Assembly (NCBI GenBank): GCA_020634625.1 | Contig: JACKBJ010000002.1 | Location: 124,001 to 188,000 of the forward strand | Source: Caldilineae bacterium | GTDB taxonomy: Bacteria > Chloroflexota > Anaerolineae > Epilineales > Epilineaceae | Length of the DNA: 64,000 bases | Direction of reading: 5' to 3' | Part shown: positions 43,460 through 54,138 of the stretch, piece by piece | Layout: each line of letters begins with the position of its first letter | Position numbering within the stretch: the stretch's first letter is position 1 | Notes under the pieces: generated by a model | Databases searched by the model: none | Told to the model about the DNA's origin: nothing | What the model saw: only the letters and a program-made list of their open reading frames with translations | Position numbers and translations under genes: made by a program

Positions 43460-43819
43460 TCACGCCAGGCGCTGGATGATCTGCAGCGCGTTCCCGTCCG
43501 GGTCGGTGAAGCTGCCGAAGACGGCGTTGGGGGTGCGGTTCTCGAAGCTGAACGCGACGCCGCGGGTCTCGAGCTCGGCCTTGGCCGCGGCGTAGTCGGC
43601 CACGCCCAGCACCGGGGTCGCGCCGAAGCGCCGGCCCTCCGGCCCGGCTTCGACCCCTTCGCCGCCGTGCAGCGACAGCGTCAGGTTCCCGGCGCCGAGC
43701 ACCGCGAAGTCGCCATGCTGGAAGCGCGGCTCCAGGCCGAGCACGTCGTGATACCAGGCGACGCTGCGGGCGACGTCCGAAGACCAGAGCATGATCGAAT
43801 CGACGTTCTGGATCTGCAT
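43460..43819 (-). CDS. VOC (glyoxalase/bleomycin-resistance) superfamily protein
   Basis: The 119-residue protein is one VOC module: SIMLWSSDVARSVAWYHDVLGLE, then FAVLGAGNLTLSLHGG, a second half ATPVLGVADYAAAKAELETRG and the ending GSFTDPDGNALQIIQ. Histidine and glutamate metal-ligand positions are only partly recognisable. Function (isomerase, dioxygenase or thiol transferase) is not determined. CAGGAG lies 9 bases before the ATG at 43819. The DinB-like gene lies 89 bases upstream. Confidence 0.85.
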   Translation of the reverse strand: MQIQNVDSIMLWSSDVARSVAWYHDVLGLEPRFQHGDFAVLGAGNLTLSLHGGEGVEAGPEGRRFGATPVLGVADYAAAKAELETRGVAFSFENRTPNAVFGSFTDPDGNALQIIQRLA

Positions 43820-43908
43820 GGAAGGGCTCCTGGAAAGGGTGATGGCGCCGCGTCGAGCGGGGTCGAGCGGGCGGTCGAGGGGGCGGGCGGGTCCATCGGC
43901 AGGGCAGG

Positions 43909-44427
43909 CTACCAGTCGCCGGCGTAGCCCGGGTCGTAGGGCGCCGCGTGCTCGCCCAGCCAGTGATGCTGCAGCTCGGTCAGCTGTCGGATGTGCAGGA
44001 GGTCGTGCTCCAGCCAGGCGTGCAGCAGGCTGCCGGCCGACATCGCGCCGAAGACCGGATGCACGTTCTCGGCCGACCAATCCGGTGCCGCGAGCCGGCG
44101 GAGCCAGGCGAGCGACCGGTCCCGCTCGGCGCTGAAACGGGCCAGCGCCTCGTCCAGGTCCTGCTCGGCATAGGCCCGATCCCGCACCCAGCCCTGCGGG
44201 TCGATCGACGGCCAGGCGGTGCCCGGCTGGTGCAGGGTCAGGTCGAGCCGGGTGCGGAAGTCCTCGACCTCCTCGTCGGCCAGGTGGCAGACCACCTCCA
44301 GGAGCGACCAGGCCTCGGGTGCCGGCCGCCAGCCGGCCTGCTCGGCCGAGACCCCGTCGACCAGGCCGCGGATCACGATCCGATTCGCTTCGAGCCGGGC
44401 CAGGGCTTGGTCCTTCGCGATCGCCAT
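43909..44427 (-). CDS. DinB/YfiT-like four-helix metalloprotein
   Basis: The 172-residue protein has the DinB_2 pattern: an N-terminal helix, AWSLLEVVCHLADEE with the first metal-ligand histidine (48), and the C-terminal LLHAWLEHDLLHIRQL with two more. Members bind Zn or Ni and many act as thiol-dependent transferases. AAGGAG precedes the ATG at 44427. It may form a unit with the VOC gene; both resemble thiol-dependent detoxification genes, which is an inference. Confidence 0.85.
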   Translation of the reverse strand: MAIAKDQALARLEANRIVIRGLVDGVSAEQAGWRPAPEAWSLLEVVCHLADEEVEDFRTRLDLTLHQPGTAWPSIDPQGWVRDRAYAEQDLDEALARFSAERDRSLAWLRRLAAPDWSAENVHPVFGAMSAGSLLHAWLEHDLLHIRQLTELQHHWLGEHAAPYDPGYAGDW

Positions 44428-44541
44428 GGGTATCGATGCTCCTTGATTCCGTGCGTTCGATTCGCTCCGGCGCGCGTGAGCATGATCGTCGCGCGCGGGA
44501 TGGGGCGTGATCCGGTCCGTTGACTCGGGCGCTTCCCGGGC

Positions 44542-45852
44542 TCAGTCGGTCCAGTAGACCGCCCAGCTGTCCTCGGGCAGGGTCCAGCCGAGGGTGCCGC
44601 GGGCGCTGCCATCCAGGGCATGCACCACCAGGCGGGTCCAGCCCGGGCTGAAGCTGTCGTCGGTCTCGCCGACCAGGAGGTAGCGCCCGTCGGGCGAGAA
44701 GGCCAGCGGCGCCGCGTCCTGGCCCGTGATCGGCAGGCGCTGCGTGGCGCCGGCCGCTTCGACGTCGGCCCAGCCGATGCCCAGCGCGATCGGCGCGCCG
44801 TCCGCGCCGGTCGGGAGCGGCGCCTGGGTCCAGGCCGCTCGCTTCCCCGCCGCGTCCCAGAGCAGGCGCCGTGCCTGGCTGCCCTCGTCCAGCGCCAGGT
44901 CCGACTGTCGGCCGGCCGCAAGGTCGATCCGGTGCAGGTGGGCCTCGGACTCGCCGGCCTCGGCCAGCAGCAGCAGGCGGCCGCTCGGCGCGGTCCGGGC
45001 TTCGGCCCAGGTCTGGGTTCCGGCGCGCGTCTCCAGCTCGGCCAGCCGGTCCCCGGAGCGGGTGTCGATCAGCTGGACGCCGGCCAGCATGCCGCTGTCG
45101 GCCGCCTGTTCCAACAGCGCCGCGCGTCCGCTCTCGGGGTCCCAGGCCAAGAGCGAGAGCGGCCGACCGGGCGAGACCGCCTGGCTCTGCCAGAGCACGC
45201 GCTCGTCCACCGTCGGGCCGGCATCGCCACCGACCGCGACGGCGTGCAGCGCCCAGACCGCGGGCCGCGCGGCCAACGCCGGCTCCTGGCCGGGCAGGCC
45301 GCCGGTTTGCCGTCCGTAGGCCAGGCTGCTGCCATCGGGCGACCAGGCGAAGCCGACCAGGCGTGCCAGCGCGGTGTCGGCGCTGGCGACGATGCGCGGT
45401 CTGGCCTCGGGCGTCAGGTCCTGGACCACCAGCTGCTCGTCGGCGATGGCCGGCTCGCCCGGGGCCCGCTGGATAGCGCGATAGGCCACCTGGTCGCGCT
45501 TGGGCGAGAGGGTCCAGTCGGAGATGTTGGCCCCGTCGGTGGTGACCCACAGCGTCTCGCGTCGGCCATCGACCAGGCCGAAGCGGTTGGCGCGGTTGGA
45601 GACGCCGGCCGGCGAGGCCGTCAGCGCCACCAGCGCGCCGGCAAGGGTTGATGGATCGAGCGCGGCGGCCGGCGCGGCCGGGGCCGCGGCATCCGAGGGC
45701 CCGGCGCCGGTCGCGGCCTGGCTCGCGCTGCGGTCGGTCTCGGGCCCGGGCGGCGGCGTCGAGCCCTCGCGACACGCGGCGATCGACCCGCCCAGGATCA
45801 GCGCGGCAAGAAACGGCAGCCGGCGGCTTCGGATGGCGCGCAAGGCTGGCAT
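44542..45852 (-). CDS. Lipoprotein with WD40/Tol-B-like beta-propeller
   Basis: The 436-residue protein has a signal peptide ending in a lipobox (GGSIAAC, Cys near 27), so it should be lipid-anchored outside the membrane. A Pro/Ala/Ser-rich linker follows. The rest contains repeated blades such as LVGFAWSPDGSSLAYGR, LSLLAWDPESGRAALLE, RRLLWDAAGKRAAW and APLAFSPDGRYLLVGE, as in TolB-like or PD40 propellers. No peptidase domain follows, unlike DPP4-type proteins. The -10 TATAAT at 45884-45889 lies 32 bases before the start. Confidence 0.8.
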   Translation of the reverse strand: MPALRAIRSRRLPFLAALILGGSIAACREGSTPPPGPETDRSASQAATGAGPSDAAAPAAPAAALDPSTLAGALVALTASPAGVSNRANRFGLVDGRRETLWVTTDGANISDWTLSPKRDQVAYRAIQRAPGEPAIADEQLVVQDLTPEARPRIVASADTALARLVGFAWSPDGSSLAYGRQTGGLPGQEPALAARPAVWALHAVAVGGDAGPTVDERVLWQSQAVSPGRPLSLLAWDPESGRAALLEQAADSGMLAGVQLIDTRSGDRLAELETRAGTQTWAEARTAPSGRLLLLAEAGESEAHLHRIDLAAGRQSDLALDEGSQARRLLWDAAGKRAAWTQAPLPTGADGAPIALGIGWADVEAAGATQRLPITGQDAAPLAFSPDGRYLLVGETDDSFSPGWTRLVVHALDGSARGTLGWTLPEDSWAVYWTD

Positions 45853-45883
45853 GGCATCACCTCCACATGGGTGCCGATACCCG

Positions 45884-45934
45884 ATTATAGGCCGCCCGGC
45901 GTCGCTGGCATCGCTTCCAGGCCCGGTTTATACT
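45884..45934. promoter_or_regulatory. Back-to-back promoters between the lipoprotein genes
   Basis: On the minus strand TATAAT (45884-45889) serves the propeller lipoprotein; its -35 is poor. On the plus strand CTGGCA (45905-45910), 18 bases, TATACT (45929-45934) serves the binding-protein/kinase pair. Confidence 0.55.
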
Positions 45935-46018
45935 CAGCGTGGCGGGCTCCGGGGTCCGGCGGGCCCCGCCTGTGCGCCCAACCGATCTCAACCATCCGGC
46001 CTGGAGCTCGTCGCGGTC

Positions 46019-47103
46019 ATGCCCCAGCCTCCGCCTCCGCCGCGCCTCGTCGTCTTCGGGCTGAGCCTGGCCCTCGGGCTCTGGCCGGCTGCCTGCCAGG
46101 GGCCGAGCCCCACGCCGGAGCCCATCGAGGCGGGGCCGATCGCGCTGGTCGCCCCACCCGGCGCGCTGCCCGAGGCGCTGCTGGACGGGTTCACGCGCGC
46201 CACCGGCATCTCGGTCGCGCTGCGCGAGTCGGTCGAGGTCGAAGCCCTGCTGCGCGCCGGCGAGCCGATCGATCTGGCCCTGCTGCCCACCGAGGCCCTG
46301 CCCGGCCTGATCGAGGACGGTCTGCTGGCGCCCATCGACCACAGCCGCCTGCCGGGCTTCCGGCGCGTGCCCTACAGCTTTCGCGACCTGGCCTACGACC
46401 CGGGCAATCGCTACTCGGTGCCGCTGCGCTACGGCATCTCGGGGCTGATCCTGCGCCTCGGAGCGGTCGAGGCCTTCCCCCGCAGCTGGGCCGAGCTCCT
46501 GTCCCCCGGCCCGGGCGGGCGGCTGATCCTGCCCCGACGCCCACGCGAGGTGATCGGCGCGGCCCTGCTGGCCGGCGGACACGACGCCAACGCCGAGGAT
46601 CCCGCGGCCCTGGCGGCGGCGCTGGAGCGCTGGCGGGCTCTGGGCCCGCGGCGCTTGCAGGTCCTCTCCCCCGGCGAGTCGGGCGCCGAGGCGCTGGCCC
46701 GGCCCGGGGCGGCCGGTCTGATCGGCCGCGCGGCCGACCTGTCGGCCGCCCGCGCGGCCGGCCTGGATGTCAGCTTCGTCGTGCCGGTCGAGGGTGGGCT
46801 GCTGTGGATCGAGCACCTGGTGCTGCCGGAGGCCGGAACCCGGCCGGCGAGCGCCCTGCGACTGGTCGAGCACCTGCTGCGGCCGGACGTGGCGGCCGAG
46901 CTGGCCCGATCCGGCTCGGTGGCGCTGGCCAACACGGCCTTGCCCGACGCGCTGGCGCCGGACCTGCTGGCCGACCGCGCGGTCTGGCCGGAGCTGCGGG
47001 TCCTGCGCCGATCGGGCATGCTGCTGCCCCTGAGCCCCGCTGGCCGCGCCCTCCACGCCTCGATCTGGGAGCAGCTGTTGGCGCTCTTGGGCGGAGCCGG
47101 CTC

Positions 47104-47107
<4 letters not shown>
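46019..47107 (+). CDS. Solute-binding-protein-like lipoprotein paired with a histidine kinase
   Basis: The 362-residue protein has a signal peptide with lipobox PAAC (Cys26) and a short Pro-rich linker. The remainder resembles a periplasmic-binding fold of the PotD/Fe-binding type: ALVAPPGALPEALLDGFTRATGIS, DLALLPTEALPGLIEDGLLAPID, VPLRYGISGLILR, RSWAELLSPG. No ABC permease or ATPase gene is near. It overlaps the next gene (a histidine kinase) in ATGA, so the pair is translationally coupled. The lipoprotein may present a ligand to the kinase's extracellular domain, which is an inference. Confidence 0.75.
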
Positions 47108-48951
<1,844 letters not shown>

Positions 48952-49009
48952 AACGGCCTGGCCCTACGGGCCCGTTCGAGGGCGAGGCGGCGTCGACCGG
49001 CCAGGGGCC

Positions 49010-49038
49010 TTGGTGCGCGTGCCGCGGCCCGGTATACT
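49010..49038 (+). promoter_or_regulatory. Promoter of tpiA-rnj
   Basis: TTGGTG (49010-49015), 17 bases, TATACT (49033-49038), about 80 bases before ATG 49117. Confidence 0.75.
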
Positions 49039-49116
49039 GAGCGCCGATGCACCGACGCTGGACTCCTCGGGCGGCGCCCCTCCCCGCGCCCCCTGCCCCC
49101 CGTTTCGCGAGGCCGC

Positions 49117-49884
49117 ATGCGACGCCCGTTGATCGCCGGCAACTGGAAGATGCACAAGACCGCGGCCGAGGCCCGTGAGCTGGCCCGAGCCGTCGCCCTG
49201 GGCTGCGCGGGCCAGGATGGCTTGGACGTGCTCCTGGCGCCGCCCTACACCGCCCTGTCGGCCGTGGCCGAGATCGCCCGGCCGGCCGGCCTGCTGCTGG
49301 CCGCGCAGGACATGCACTGGGCCGAGCAGGGCGCCTTCACCGGCGCCATCAGCCCGGGCATGGTGGCCGAGTGGGCCAGCCACGTCATCCTGGGCCACAG
49401 CGAACGGCGGGCCCTCTTCGGCGAGACCGACATCGAGGTCAACCGCAAGCTGCACGCCGCCTTCGCCCAGGGCCTGCTGCCCATCATCTGCGTCGGCGAG
49501 AGCGCGGAGCAACGCGATGCGGGTCAGGCCGACGCGGTGGTGGCGGCGCAGGTCGTGGCCGCCTTCGAGGGCATTCCGGCCGACGAGGCCGCCCGCGCCA
49601 TCCTGGCCTACGAGCCGGTCTGGGCCATCGGCAGCGGGCGCGCCTGCGATCCGGCCGAGGCCGCTCGGATGATGGCCCGGCTGCGTGCCGGGCTGGCCGA
49701 GCGCTTCGACGCCCGAACCGCCCAGGCGATGCGCCTGCTCTACGGCGGCTCGGTCAAGCCCGACAACATCCGCGACTACCTGGCCGCCGCCGACATCGAC
49801 GGCGCGCTGGTCGGCGGCGCCTCGCTGGGCGCCGAATCCTTCAACACGCTGCTGCGCCTGAGCGCCTCGGCCCCTCCGGGCTGA
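49117..49884 (+). CDS. tpiA: Triosephosphate isomerase
   Basis: The 255-residue glycolytic enzyme interconverts dihydroxyacetone phosphate and glyceraldehyde 3-phosphate. All active-site residues are present: N9/K11 in GNWKMHK, H94 in ILGHSERR, E166 in AYEPVWAIG, and the phosphate loops in YGGSVKPDN and GALVGGASL. The length is normal. The RNase J gene begins 49 bases downstream and is probably co-transcribed. Confidence 0.98.
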   Translation: MRRPLIAGNWKMHKTAAEARELARAVALGCAGQDGLDVLLAPPYTALSAVAEIARPAGLLLAAQDMHWAEQGAFTGAISPGMVAEWASHVILGHSERRALFGETDIEVNRKLHAAFAQGLLPIICVGESAEQRDAGQADAVVAAQVVAAFEGIPADEAARAILAYEPVWAIGSGRACDPAEAARMMARLRAGLAERFDARTAQAMRLLYGGSVKPDNIRDYLAAADIDGALVGGASLGAESFNTLLRLSASAPPG

Positions 49885-49933
49885 GGCCGGGCCGGCGCTC
49901 CGTTCCGATGCAACCCCACAGGAAGGACCTTCC

Positions 49934-51574
49934 TTGAACGAGAAGCTGAAGATCATCCCGCTCGGCGGCCTGGGCGAGGTCGGCCGCAACATGACCGTCA
50001 TCCAATACGGCGACGCCATGATCGTGATCGACTGTGGCTTGATGTTCCCCGAGAGCGACATGCCGGGCGTCGACCTGGTCCTGCCGAACTTCACCTACCT
50101 GGCCGAGAACGTCGAGCACCTGCTGGGCTACTTCATCACCCACGGGCACGAGGACCATCACGGTGCGCTGGGGCACGTGCTGCCGCAGGCGCCGGCGCCG
50201 ATCTACGCCACGCGGCTGACCCGCGGCCTGATCGAGGTGCGGCTCAAGGAGCACAAGCTCCTGGACTCGGCCGTGATCCATACCGTGGAGCACGACGACG
50301 TGATCGAGATCGGCCCCTTCCGGATCGAGCCGATCCGGGTGGCGCACTCGATTCCGGACGCCGTCGGCTACGCCGTCCACACGCCGCTGGGCACGGTCGT
50401 GCACAGCGCCGAGTACAAGTTCGACCTCACGCCGGTGATGGGCAACACCACCGACATCCACAAGCTGGCCCGGTTGGGCGAGGCGGGCGTGCTGGCCCTG
50501 CTCTCGGACAGCACCAACGCCGAGCGCGCCGGCTGGACCCCCTCCGAGTCGATCGTCCGCGAGACCCTCGAACGGGTCTTCGAGCGCGCCGAGGGACGCA
50601 TCATCATCGCCACCTTCGCCTCGAACATCTCGCGGGTCCAGGAGGTGATCAACGTGGCCGAGGAGTTCGAGCGGCGCGTGGGCCTGGTGGGCCGCTCGAT
50701 GGAGAACAACGGCGAGATGGCGCACAAGCTGGGCTATCTCGAGAGCGAGCCGGGCACCCTGGCCTCGATCGGCGAGCTGGACGGCCTGCCGGATGACGAG
50801 GTCGTGATCTGCTGCACCGGCACCCAGGGCGAGCCGACCAGCGCCCTGGTGCGCATGGCCGACGGCCGGCATCCACGCATCAAGCTGCGGCCGGGCGATA
50901 CGGTGGTGCTCTCGGCCTCGCCCATCCCCGGCAACGAGGAGCTGGTGCACCGGACCCTGGACAACCTCTTCCGGCAGGGCGCCCACGTGCTGTACCAGGC
51001 CCTGGCGCCGGTGCACGTCTCGGGCCATGCCAGCCGCGAGGAGCTCAAGCTGATGCTCAAGCTCACCTCGCCGCGCTACTTCATCCCCTCGGGCGGCGAG
51101 TACCGCATGCTGGCGCTGCACAAGGAGCTGGCCGAGGAGCTGGGCATGCCCAGCGAGAACATCTTCGTCATCGAGAGCGGGCAGGTGCTCGAGTTCGACG
51201 CCAACGGCGTGCGGCACGGCGACAGCGTGCCCGGCGGCTACATCTTCGTCGACGGCTCCGGGATCGGCGACATCGGCGAGGCGGTGCTGCGCGAGCGCCG
51301 CTCGCTGTCCTTCGCCGGCTTCGTGATCGTCAACCTGGTCGTCGACGCCCAGAGCGGCGAGGTCAAGGACCTCGAGCTGATGACGCGCGGCTGGGTCTAT
51401 CGACCGGAGTCCGAGGCCGTCCTGTCCGAGCTCGAGGACTTCGTGCGGCGCATGGTCCGCGGCGCCGAGCCCGGCGGCAACCTCTCGGAGCTGCTGCGCA
51501 AGCGCGTCGGCGACCTGGTCTACGAGCGCACGCGGCGACGCCCGATGGTCATGGTCAGCGTGCTGGAAGCCTGA
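49934..51574 (+). CDS. rnj: Ribonuclease J
   Basis: The 546-residue metallo-beta-lactamase/beta-CASP nuclease matures and degrades RNA by endo- and 5'-to-3' exonuclease activity. The zinc motif HGHEDHHG (70-77), the LLSDSTNAER region, FASNISRVQ and the VHVSGHAS motif identify it. The length is usual for the family. The start is TTG at 49934, with AGGAAGGA about 9 bases upstream. The C-terminal domain (about 450-546) is complete. Confidence 0.96.
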   Translation: MNEKLKIIPLGGLGEVGRNMTVIQYGDAMIVIDCGLMFPESDMPGVDLVLPNFTYLAENVEHLLGYFITHGHEDHHGALGHVLPQAPAPIYATRLTRGLIEVRLKEHKLLDSAVIHTVEHDDVIEIGPFRIEPIRVAHSIPDAVGYAVHTPLGTVVHSAEYKFDLTPVMGNTTDIHKLARLGEAGVLALLSDSTNAERAGWTPSESIVRETLERVFERAEGRIIIATFASNISRVQEVINVAEEFERRVGLVGRSMENNGEMAHKLGYLESEPGTLASIGELDGLPDDEVVICCTGTQGEPTSALVRMADGRHPRIKLRPGDTVVLSASPIPGNEELVHRTLDNLFRQGAHVLYQALAPVHVSGHASREELKLMLKLTSPRYFIPSGGEYRMLALHKELAEELGMPSENIFVIESGQVLEFDANGVRHGDSVPGGYIFVDGSGIGDIGEAVLRERRSLSFAGFVIVNLVVDAQSGEVKDLELMTRGWVYRPESEAVLSELEDFVRRMVRGAEPGGNLSELLRKRVGDLVYERTRRRPMVMVSVLEA

Positions 51575-51607
51575 GCCGCGATCCGGGTCGAGCCGGGCCC
51601 GTCGACG

Positions 51608-53041
51608 TCAAGGCGCGGCTTCCGGCTCGATCTCGACCGCGCGCATCCCCAAGCCCAGGATCAGCCACATCAGGGCGAAGGCGTGGGGGTAGGTGAAGAA
51701 GTAGTGGTCGACCAGGCCGGTGGTCAGCGCCGTGGCCAGCGCGGCCAGGCAGCCGAGCACCAGGGCGCGCTGGCCGCCGGCCGGCATGCCGTGCCAGGCC
51801 AGGAGCAGGCGCAGGGTCGCCGTGGCCATCAGGCCCAGGAAGGCCGTCAGGCCGATCAGGCCCATGGTCTCGGCGATGATCAGGTAGAGGCTCGAGACGC
51901 CGCGATAGAGGTCGATGTCGCGCGGGCTGCCGAAGCCGACGCCGAACCAGGGATAGCGCTCGATCAGCCGAAGGGCGTCCTTGTACTCGCCGAAGCGCAT
52001 GACCGTGGCGCGGTCCCGGCCGGCCAGGCCGGCCAGAAAGTGCTCGACATAAGCATGGGTCCAGGGCAGGACCTGGGCCAGGGCCAGCAGGCCCAGCCCG
52101 GCCACCAGGCCGAGCGCCAGCATGCGCCGATCGCGGACCAGGCCGATGACGCCCAGCGCCGCGACGAAGCCCACCAGCGAGCCGCGCGAGACGGTCGCCA
52201 GCAGGGCCAGGCTCATCAGCGCGACGGCGGGCAGCACCAGCCGGCGGTCGATCAGCGGGCGGCGGCTGATGGCCTGCGGCAGCAGCAGCGCGGTCATCAC
52301 CCCCAGCATGCCGCCGAAGGAGTTGGGGTCGATCGAGGTGCCGGTGGCGCGCTGCAGACGTCCGGGATCGTCGTTGAGGAAGCGCAGCACGCCCGGGCCG
52401 CTGGGGTAGTCCAGCACCGAGAGGGTCGACAGCAAGCGCACCTGCAGCCCGTCGGGCAGCAGGTAGAGCGCCAGGCCGATGCATGCCGCGGCGAAGCCGA
52501 AGCCGACCAGGGCCAGGAAGATGCGGCGCAGGCGCTGGCGGTCCTCGATCAGGTTGGCCACCACGAAGAACAGGCCGGCGCCCAGCAGGAGCTCGGCGAA
52601 GCCGCGGATCTGGTTGCGGCCGGGCATGCCGTTGGCGCTGCCGGCCAGGAGCGCGGCGACCATCAGGCCCATGAACAGCAGCACGCCGCCCGAAAGGGGC
52701 GGCAGGTGGACCCGGGCCTGGTCGCGCAGCACCAGGCGCATCAGGAAGATCAGGTAGACCGTGCCCAGGGCCAGGTCGAGCAGGGTCGGGTTGAAGCCGA
52801 TGCCGAAGGGCAGGGCGGCGAAGGGCAGCAGCGTGATGACGGCGACCAGGGCCAGGAAGGCCAGGTCGATGTCGCGCATCACGAAGGGCGCGGCGGCCAG
52901 TGCCAGGAGGCAGGCCAGCGCCGCCAGCGGGTGGACGAAGACCGCCAGCGCGGCGCCGAGCAGGGTCGCCAGGACGGCGCCGGCCAGGACGATGCGGACG
53001 CGGGCGCGCGGGTCGTCGATGCGCAGGCGGGCGAGGAGCAT
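51608..53041 (-). CDS. O-antigen ligase/Wzy-like polytopic membrane protein
   Basis: The 477-residue protein has about 10-12 hydrophobic segments. The large extracytoplasmic region between late helices has the Wzy_C features: SIDPNSFGGMLG, VSRGSLVGF, RFGEYKDALRLIERYPWFGVGFG and a final YFFTYPHAFALMWLILG. Such proteins polymerise or ligate surface glycans. No other glycan genes are near, so its substrate is unknown. The ATG at 53041 was chosen over an upstream start that would add 56 hydrophilic residues. It is divergent from the glutaminyl-cyclase-type genes. Confidence 0.85.
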   Translation of the reverse strand: MLLARLRIDDPRARVRIVLAGAVLATLLGAALAVFVHPLAALACLLALAAAPFVMRDIDLAFLALVAVITLLPFAALPFGIGFNPTLLDLALGTVYLIFLMRLVLRDQARVHLPPLSGGVLLFMGLMVAALLAGSANGMPGRNQIRGFAELLLGAGLFFVVANLIEDRQRLRRIFLALVGFGFAAACIGLALYLLPDGLQVRLLSTLSVLDYPSGPGVLRFLNDDPGRLQRATGTSIDPNSFGGMLGVMTALLLPQAISRRPLIDRRLVLPAVALMSLALLATVSRGSLVGFVAALGVIGLVRDRRMLALGLVAGLGLLALAQVLPWTHAYVEHFLAGLAGRDRATVMRFGEYKDALRLIERYPWFGVGFGSPRDIDLYRGVSSLYLIIAETMGLIGLTAFLGLMATATLRLLLAWHGMPAGGQRALVLGCLAALATALTTGLVDHYFFTYPHAFALMWLILGLGMRAVEIEPEAAP

Positions 53042-53196
53042 GGGCGCAATCCTAGGCCGGCGGGCCGATGGGTCAAGCCCCGGCTGCCGCCCGGCCGGGA
53101 CCGATCGGGCGCGCGATTGACCGCCGGCCGTACGCGTTGCAGGATTGAGGCCCCCGCGCGCGCTGCTTCCGCGCGCGACCGAGCCAGGAGGTACCG

Positions 53197-54138
53197 GTGC
53201 ACCATCCATCCGACCCGTCGTCCGGGCTCGCTCGCCGCCAGGGTCCCGCCGGCCGTCCAGGCCCGACCGAGCCCTCCGGTCCGCCCGGCCGCTTCGGCGC
53301 CCTTGGCCGGCTGACGTTGTTGGGGCTCCTGCTTCTGGCCGGCTGTCGCGGCGATCCGGCCGCCGCGCCGTTCGTCGATCTGGCCGACGCCGACTTCGAG
53401 GTCGGCGTGACCCCGCTGCCGCTGCGGGTCGAGGTCCTGGCCAGCCATCCGCACGATCCGTCGGCCTTCACCCAGGGCCTGATCGACTACGGCGGCAAGC
53501 TCTACGAGAGCACCGGGCTCAACGGCCGTTCCAGCCTGCGCCGGGTGGACATCGAGACTGGCGCCGTCGAGCTGCAGGTGCCGGTCGACGAGGCCTACTT
53601 CGCCGAGGGGCTGGAGCGGGTGGACCAGCGCCTGATCCAGCTGACCTGGCAGTCCGGCAAGGCCTTCGTCTACGATCTGGACAGCTTCGAGCTGCTGGCC
53701 GAGCTCGACTACGCGACGGAGGGCTGGGGCCTGTGCCTGGCCGAGGCCGCCGGGCACCTGGTGATGAGCGACGGCAGCGACCAGCTCTACTTCCGCGACC
53801 CGGAGACCTTCGCGGAGCTGGGCCGGGTCGCGGTCACGCGGGCCGGCCAGCCGCAGACCATGCTCAACGAGCTGGAGTGCGTCGGCCAGGTGGTCTACGC
53901 CAACGTTTGGCAGACCGACGAGATCGTGGTCATCGACCCCGATACGGGCGCCATCGGAGCGGTCATCGACACCGCGGCCCCCGGCTCCGACCCGCTGTTG
54001 ACGCCGGAGGAGCGCGCCTCGGCCGACGTCCTCAACGGCATCGTCTGGCTGGAGGACGCCGACCGCTTCCTGATCACCGGCAAGCTCTGGCCGAGGCTCT
54101 TCGAGGTCGGATTCCAGCCGGCGGAGCCAGGCGGATGA
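53197..54138 (+). CDS. Glutaminyl-peptide cyclotransferase-like lipoprotein (single domain)
   Basis: The 313-residue protein has a long hydrophilic N-terminus, then a signal with lipobox LAGC (Cys50). The propeller domain (about 75-310) has the plant-type glutaminyl cyclase signature: PHDPSAFTQGL, YESTGLNGRSSLR, YFAEGLERV, EGWGLC, MSDGSDQLYFRDP, LNELECV, VYANVWQTDEI and LNGIVW. These enzymes convert N-terminal Gln to pyroglutamate. The GTG start follows AGGAGGT. It overlaps the next gene in ATGA. Confidence 0.88.
   Translation: MHHPSDPSSGLARRQGPAGRPGPTEPSGPPGRFGALGRLTLLGLLLLAGCRGDPAAAPFVDLADADFEVGVTPLPLRVEVLASHPHDPSAFTQGLIDYGGKLYESTGLNGRSSLRRVDIETGAVELQVPVDEAYFAEGLERVDQRLIQLTWQSGKAFVYDLDSFELLAELDYATEGWGLCLAEAAGHLVMSDGSDQLYFRDPETFAELGRVAVTRAGQPQTMLNELECVGQVVYANVWQTDEIVVIDPDTGAIGAVIDTAAPGSDPLLTPEERASADVLNGIVWLEDADRFLITGKLWPRLFEVGFQPAEPGG

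Noticed and set aside
49047..49116. Short leaderless frame starting at ATG 49047, near the tpiA promoter
   Set aside because: It overlaps tpiA in another frame, has Pro/Arg-rich low-complexity content and no supporting signals.
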